A stretch of DNA of 64,000 nucleotides from Sciurus carolinensis (Eukaryota; Chordata; Mammalia; Rodentia; Sciuridae), in contig NC_062213.1 in the NCBI RefSeq assembly GCF_902686445.1, forward strand, positions 139,646,491 to 139,710,490, given 5' to 3'. Both the position numbers and the translations under genes were made by a program. A model generated the notes under the pieces. The model was not told the DNA's origin and ran no database searches. It saw only the letters and a list, made by a program, of their open reading frames with translations. Of this stretch, positions 58,845-64,000 are shown one piece after another. Every line of letters starts with the position of its first letter. The first letter of the stretch is position 1.

Positions 58845-59862
58845 CTAAGGTAGTTCCTCCCTTTGATGACCTACCTTGTTGTTTTTCATTTCCTCCTCAT
58901 GGAATATTTTGTTGAGAACATTTTGTAGCACAGACTTTCTATTTGTAAATTCGTTTAACTTTTGTTTATCATGGAAGGATTTGATTTCATCTTCAAATCT
59001 GAAGGTTAGTTTTGCTGGGTATAGGATTCTTGGTTGGCAACCATGTTCTTTCAGAGCTTGAAATATGTTGTTCCAGGCCCTTCTAGCTTTTAGAGTCTGG
59101 GTTGAGAAGTCTGCTGCTATCTGTATTGGTCTCCCCCTATATGTAACCTGATGCTTTTCTCTCGTGGTCTTCAAAATCCTATCTTTATTTTGAATGTTAG
59201 GCATTTTCATTATAATGTGCCTTGGTGTGGATCTGTTGTGATTTTGTGCATTTGGTGTTCTGTAAGCTTCTTGTATTTATTTTTCCATTTCATTCTTCAG
59301 GTTTGGGAAATTTTCTGATATTATTTCATTGAATACGTTGTTCATTCCTTTGGTTTGTATCTCTGTGCCTTCCTCAATTCCAATAATTCTTAAATTTGGT
59401 CTTTTCATGATGTCCTATAGTTCTTGGAGATTCTGTTCATGATTTCTTACCATCTTCTCTGTTTGGACAACTTTATTTTCAGGACTGAATATTTTGTCTT
59501 CATTGTCTGAGGTTCTGTCTTCCAAGTGGTCTAGTCTTCTGGTGATGCTTTCCATTGAGTTTATTTGATTTATTGTTTCCTTCATTTCAAGGATTTTCGT
59601 TTGGTTTTTTTTTGAGAATCTCTACCTCTTTGTTGAAATGATCTTTTGCATCCTGCAGTTGCTCTTTCAGCTTATTGGTATTATCATTCATTGCCTGCAT
59701 TTGCTCTCTTATCTCATCCTTTGCTTCGTGAATCATCTTAATCATGTATAATCTGAAGTTCTTTTCCGACATTTCTTCTAACATACTGTCATTGGATTCT
59801 ATTAATATAGAATCTAGATTTGTTTGGATCATTTTCTTCCCTTGTTTTTTCATGTTGTTCAT
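58845..59862 (-). pseudogene. L1 ORF1 (ORF1p), broken, minus strand
   Basis: The N-terminal frame starts at 59862 (MNNMKKQGKKMIQTN) and runs through the coiled coil (AKDEIREQMQAMND, LQDAKDHFNKEVEILKK) to a frame break near 59590. The middle RRM-like region is present as DNA with stops. The C-terminal domain is open from 59210 to 58845 (STQTLKARRAWNNIFQALKE, LTFRFEDEIKSFHD). It lacks the tandem EEMKEQMQAL duplication and the long lysine run of the plus-strand copy. Confidence 0.93.
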
Positions 59863-61267
59863 GTATCTTCCCCTCTAGCAGTGCAGATCTGGGGTACTGC
59901 AGATTTCCCACTATAGGCTTATAGTGGCCCTATAGGTTTCCAAAATCCTTTCTTTAAGGGGAGATCAATATTAGCAGTGCCCAATTCAGACACTATGCAA
60001 TCCTAGACCAAATAGCCCCTATGAGGACAATAACAATTTTGTCACAATAAACAGAATGAGTTCAAATATTATCTTCAGTAAAACAAATAGATTTGCAATA
60101 AGGTCTGCAGTTTCTAATGGAGGACAAAGAGGATGCAGAGGGATGTAGAATGTAGCTGTTAATGGGAAAAGAAAAGAATATACAGAAGTTCTAGATAAAA
60201 GAAAGGGTGAGAGTGTAATCAAAAGAAATTGGATGTTAGCATGCAAAAAAGGGAGAGAGAGACTCTGAGGGAACAGGTAAACAAAAGGAAAAGAGATCAA
60301 GAAAAGTAAAGAAATAAAAACTTAAAATTTTTCAATAAGGAGAAAAAAGAAAATCTACAGTATAACAGTCATATAGTAATGAAACCTCCCAGTTTTCAGT
60401 AGCCTGATTCATGAGAGGTACCTGACAATGAGCTTCAAGCCTGGCAGGCATCTCAGGATGGGATTTGCCCCACCTAAAGATCGGAGCTCCGGCTTCCAGG
60501 ATTATCCAAGATGGCCACTCTGGCTTCCAAATGTGTTGGCAAATGGGGAGTTGCAGCTTGGGGTGTGGATGTGGTCAGCTGGAGGTCGTGGAGGTGGGGT
60601 GTGGTTGGTCAGGCAGGGGTCCTGGAAGTTGGGTGTGTTTGGTGTGGTTGCAGGATCCTGGAGGCCAGGTGCAATCAGTAGGTCTGGGGTCCCGGTGATA
60701 GGGCGCAGTCAGTTGGTCTGGGGGTCCTGGAGGCAGGGAGCAATAAGTCCATGTGAGGGTCCCAGAGGCAGGGAGTGATCGATCGGACTGAGGGATCCTG
60801 GAGACAGGGCTCAGTCACTTTGGCCAGGGGTCCTATGGGACCTGGCTGTTGTCTCAAAATCACGTCAGCCACGTGTAATCAAACCTGCAGTTACTGTAAT
60901 AGTGAACTTCTAGGCAACAGCAGGCAGCTGGTCCTCCACTGGCGGTTGGCAATCAGTTTGCTGACTGTTGTCGGACCATCGGGAGGTGAACCTCGTGCGT
61001 TGGGTGATGGATAGGAGTAAGGCAGTCAGTGGACAGGCGAGAGGCAGGCAAATGGCGGATGATAGACGGCTGACAGTGAGCAATCTGCACTCAAAAAAGG
61101 CGTCGATATGCTGGCAGACTGCAGGTGATCACAGCAGACAAATGGGGTAAACGGCAGGGAATCAACAAACTGCTAAACTGCCTCACCAAGAAACTCTGCT
61201 TGGAACCGGAATTACAGAACAACATGGAACGCAGCCTCCCTCTAGTCCGCCATCTTGAATCCATCGC
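59863..61267 (-). promoter_or_regulatory. 5' UTR / promoter of the minus-strand L1
   Basis: About 1.4 kb. The outer end has CAAGATGGCGGACTAGAGGG, as in the plus-strand copy, but the sequence after it is unrelated. An array of 35-bp units lies at 60560-60850. A second CCAAGATGGCC motif occurs in the opposite sense near 60507. The inner 600 bp is AT-rich. No multi-hundred-bp monomers like those at 36561 are seen. Confidence 0.8.
60560..60850. repeat. 35-bp GC-rich tandem repeat in the L1 5' UTR
   Basis: GGGTCCTGG-type landmarks occur near 60581, 60617, 60652, 60686, 60721, 60756, 60791 and 60827, a regular 34-36-bp spacing over eight units. Each unit is roughly GGTCCTGGAGGCAGGG followed by a CAGTCAGT-like half. 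Confidence 0.88.
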
Positions 61268-61327
61268 TAGACTTTCTTTTGTTGATTTTTTTTTTTTTTT
61301 TTTTTTTTTACTTACAGAAAAAAGTGA
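61268..61327. other. T-rich flank between the L1 and the ID element
   Basis: A run of about 24 T at 61286-61309, then ACTTACAGAAAAAAGTGA. The last bases form the ID element's left duplication. Confidence 0.7.
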
Positions 61328-61430
61328 GGGCTGGGGAGATAGCTCAGCTGGTAGAGTGCTTGCCTTGCAAGCACAAGGCCCTGAGTTCGATCCCCAGTAC
61401 CGCAAAAAAACTAAGAAAAAAAAAAAAAAA
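61328..61430 (+). mobile_element. Young ID SINE (tRNA-Ala derived)
   Basis: GGGCTGGGGAGATAGCTCAG with A box TAGCTCAGCTGG (61340-61351) and B box AGTTCGATCC (61384-61393), then an A-rich tail broken by CT and G. Flanked by AAAAAGTGA on both sides (ending 61327 and 61436). One base differs from the ideal B box. Confidence 0.92.
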
Positions 61431-61439
61431 AAGTGAACT

Positions 61440-62772
61440 TCCCTCTGGTATTTTTACATATGCACATACATGAGTTTTTAAAGAATTCATTCTATGATGC
61501 TTCCCCTTTCCCATCCCTCCAATCTGCCTCTCAGTCTCCTTCTTCACTATTGATCTATCCTATATCTTCATGATATCCTATCTGTCCCTTCTCCTTTCCT
61601 TTATTTTATTCTCACTTCCACATATGAGAGAAAACATTCAACCTTAGACATTTTACTCTGGCTTATTTCACTTACCATGATGCTCTCCATTTCCATCCAT
61701 TTATAGAAAATGCCATTCTTCTTTATGACTAAGTAGAGCTACATTCTGCGCCTACAACACAATTTCTTAACCATTCATCTATTTATGGGCATCTGGGTTG
61801 ATTACATAATTTAGCTATTGTGAACTGTGCTGCTATCAACATTGAGATGGCTGTATCACTGTAGTATGCTAATTTTAGTTCTTTGGGGGAAATATCAAGG
61901 AGTGGGATAGTAGGGTCATAGGGTGGTTCCATTCCTAGATAATTTAATACAAAGATTTTTTTTTTTGAGGAATCACCATACTGCTTTTCAGAGTGCTTAT
62001 ACTAGTCTGCTGTTCCAACAATGTACAAGTACACCTTTTCTCCTTGTTATCGCCAGCATATATTATAGTTTGTATTCTTGATCATTGTCAAGATTAGAGT
62101 AACATGAAATGTTAGTGTAGTTTTGACTTGCATTTCCCAAATTGCTAGAGAAGTTGAATATTTTTATATATTTGTTGGTCATTTGTGTTTCTTTTTCTGA
62201 AAAGTTTCCGTTTAGTTCTTTTGCCTGTTTTTTGATTGGGATATTTGTTTTTCTGATGTCATGTTTGTGTGAGTTTTTTATATATTTTGAATATTAATCT
62301 TCTATCTGAGGAACAGTGGGCATATTTTCTCCCATTGTATACTTTCTTTCTCACACTCTTAATTGTTTCCTTTGCTATATAGCAGTTTTTAATCTGATGG
62401 CATCCCACTTATTGATTCTTGGTTTTATTTCTTGCACTTTTGGAGCTTTGTTGAGGAAGTCAGTGCCAGCACCAATATGACAGACTGTTGACCCTGTTTT
62501 TTTCCTAGCAGTTATAAGAATTCTCATCTAATTCCTAAGTCTTTGGTCCAATTTGACTTTTGTGTGGGCTCAGAGGTGGAACCTAGTTTCATTTTTCTAC
62601 ATATAGCTATCCAGTTTTCCCAGCACTATTTGTTTAAAAAGTCATCTTTCTCCAAAATATAGTTTTTGGCATCTTTGTCTGTGTCAGATGACTAAGTACG
62701 TAGGTTTTTCTCCATGCCTTCTATTCTGTTCCATTGGTCTTCAGGTTTATTTTGATGTCAATACTAAGCTGT
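61440..62772 (-). mobile_element. Older L1 ORF2 segment, minus strand
   Basis: Antisense L1 ORF2 in order: GCTCTCCATTTCCATCC, CATCTGGGTTGATTAC, GGAGTGGGATAG, GTTTGTATTCTTGATCATTG, TCTATCTGAGGAACAG, TTGAGGAAGTCAGTGCC, CAGTTTTCCCAGCACTATTT and TGATGTCAATACTAAGCTG. It is clearly more diverged than the other L1 copies and has no open frame. It breaks off at about 62772, where a younger L1 is inserted. Confidence 0.88.
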
Positions 62773-62775
62773 TTT

Positions 62776-63281
62776 TTTAATTTTTTTTTATTTTTACAGA
62801 CTCCATTTTGACTCATTGTACACAAATGGAGTACATCTTTCCATTTGTATGGTTGTACACAATGTAGATTCATACCATTCATGTAATCATATATGGACAT
62901 AGGGCAATGATGTCTGTCTCATTCCACCATCTTTCATACCCCCGCCCCCTCCTCCCTCTCATTTCCCTCTACAAAATCTAAAGTTCCTACATTCTTCTCT
63001 CAACTCCCATCCCACCACCTCCATTATATATCATCATCCACTTATCAGGGAAAACAGTCAGTCTTTGATTTTTTGAGATTGACTTACTTCACTTAGCATG
63101 ATATTCTCCAATTCCAAACATTTATCTGCAAATGCCATAATATTCTTCTTCTTTATGACTGAATAATATCCCATCATGTATATATACCATTTCTTTATCC
63201 ATTCATTTGTTGAAGGGCATCTAGGTTGGTTCCACAATCTAGCTATTGTGAATTGAGCTGCTATAAACAATGATGTGACTG
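62776..63281 (-). mobile_element. Younger L1 3' part, minus strand (non-inverted arm)
   Basis: T-rich tail, then the 3' UTR module shared with 53775-53990 (CAGACTCCATTTTGACTC, ACAATGTAGATTCATACC), then antisense ORF2 C-terminus (63058-63270: [35 protein letters not shown]). It ends at about 63281 and joins sequence in the opposite orientation. Confidence 0.9.
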
Positions 63282-63282
63282 C

Positions 63283-64000
63283 ATTATACTACAGAGCAAT
63301 AGTAATAAAAACGGCATGGTACTGGCACCAAAACACACAGGCAGACCAATGGTACAGAATAGAAAACATAGAGACAAACGCACAAAAATTTACCTCATAT
63401 TAGACAAAGGAGCCAAAAACATACAATGGAGAAAAGATAGCTTATTCAACAAATGGTGCTGGGAAAACTGGAAATCCATATGCAGTAAAATGAAATTAAA
63501 CCTCTCTCTCTCACCCTGAGCAAAACTCAACTCAAAATGGATCAAGGACTAAGAAATTAGACCAGAGACCTTGCACCAAACAGAAGACAAAGTGGGCCTG
63601 AATCTTTATCATGTTGGCTTAGGATCAGACTTCCTCAATAAGACTCCCAAAGCACAAGAAATCAAAGCAAGAATCAATAAATGGGATGGATTCAAACTAA
63701 AAAGCTTTTTCTCACCAAAGGATACAATCAATAATGTGAAAAGAGAACCTACAGAGTGGGAGAAATCTTTTCCATATGCACCACAGATAGAGCACTAATC
63801 TCCAAAATCTATAAAGAACTTACGAAACTTTACACCAAAAATACAAAGAACCCAGTCAGTAAATAGGCCAAGGAACTGGACAGACACTTTATAGAAGAAG
63901 ATATATAGGTGATTAATAAACATATGAAAAAGTGTTTAACATCTCTAGTAATTAGAGAAATGCAAATTAAAACAACTCTAAGATTTCAACTTACTCCAAT
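63283..64000 (+). mobile_element. Inverted arm of the same L1 (runs off the window)
   Basis: Sense-strand ORF2 from TACTACAGAGCAATAG onward: [20 protein letters not shown] (63390-63465), GLGSDFLNKTPKAQEIKARI and FKLKSFFSPKDT. It corresponds to positions about 41386-42103 of the full-length plus copy. The frame has stops and is not functional. The element continues past the right edge. Confidence 0.9.

Larger units (their letters stand above)
54693..61267 (-). mobile_element. Near full-length L1, minus strand (inactive)
   Basis: Read on the minus strand: 5' end at a TCAAGATGGCGGACTAGAGG motif (about 61257-61238), 5' UTR to 59863, ORF1 59862-58845, ORF2 58788-54969, 3' UTR and A tail ending near 54693. 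Length is about 6.57 kb. Both ORFs have several breaks, more than in the plus-strand copy. ORF sequences are close to that copy, but the 5' UTR is of a different kind. No convincing target duplication was found; AAAAGAAAGT at the 5' flank and AAAAGAATAGT after the tail are only a weak candidate. Confidence 0.94.

Noticed and set aside
59863..61267. CpG-island promoter of a host gene
   Set aside because: The GC-rich stretch is continuous with L1 ORF1 and starts at the L1 5' motif, so it is explained as an L1 5' UTR.

Overview
This is mammalian nuclear DNA, very probably from a squirrel-family rodent (ground squirrel, marmot or tree squirrel). Three repeat types support this: short tRNA-Ala-derived ID SINEs with a perfect RNA polymerase III B box, composite SINEs in which a 7SL/B1-like part is joined to an ID-like part (the arrangement described as B1-dID in squirrel-lineage rodents), and L1 copies mixed with many old mammalian repeats (MIR, L2, MLT1 and other MaLR LTRs). 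The assignment rests on recognised repeat types, not on an alignment. I see no host protein-coding exon, no structural RNA gene and no CRISPR array. The window reads as intergenic or deep intronic sequence, and every coding-like segment I can name belongs to a retrotransposon.

Layout. Positions 1-20,500 are AT-rich, largely unique DNA with old repeats: MaLR-type LTRs on both strands (about 12-451, 8251-8716, 10402-10821, 12481-12972, 15744-16177), an MLT1 LTR (11232-11706), MIR and L2 pieces, two composite SINEs, a DNA-transposon remnant split by a SINE, and microsatellites. A 5'-truncated L1 lies at 20510-21087. Positions 21,100-36,500 are mostly unique, with MIR/L2 pieces, a free-standing 7SL-type SINE (30339-30468), a solo ERV1-like LTR (32721-33262) with TATA box, polyadenylation signal and 4-bp target duplication, and a young ID element (33381-33470) in a 16-bp duplication.

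Positions 36561-42836 hold a full-length L1 on the plus strand, in a 16-bp target-site duplication with one mismatch. It has a 5' UTR of nested tandem repeats, ORF1, ORF2 and a 3' UTR with telomere-like hexamers. Both ORFs are broken, so it cannot move by itself. Positions 42,850-53,540 return to old repeats and unique DNA, including a long L2 (51640-52928).

From 53,545 to 64,000 nearly everything is L1, mostly on the minus strand: three stacked 3' ends, a near full-length copy (about 54697-61267) whose 5' UTR differs from that of the plus copy and carries a 35-bp tandem array, an ID element, an older L1 (about 61440-62772), and a younger L1 with an internal inversion of the twin-priming kind that runs off the right edge.

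No cooperating gene set is present. The points most worth attention are the L1 5' UTR architectures, the telomere-like 3' UTR tracts, the inversion junction, a 52-bp sequence copied into an LTR, and a repeat-free segment that may be a conserved regulatory element.
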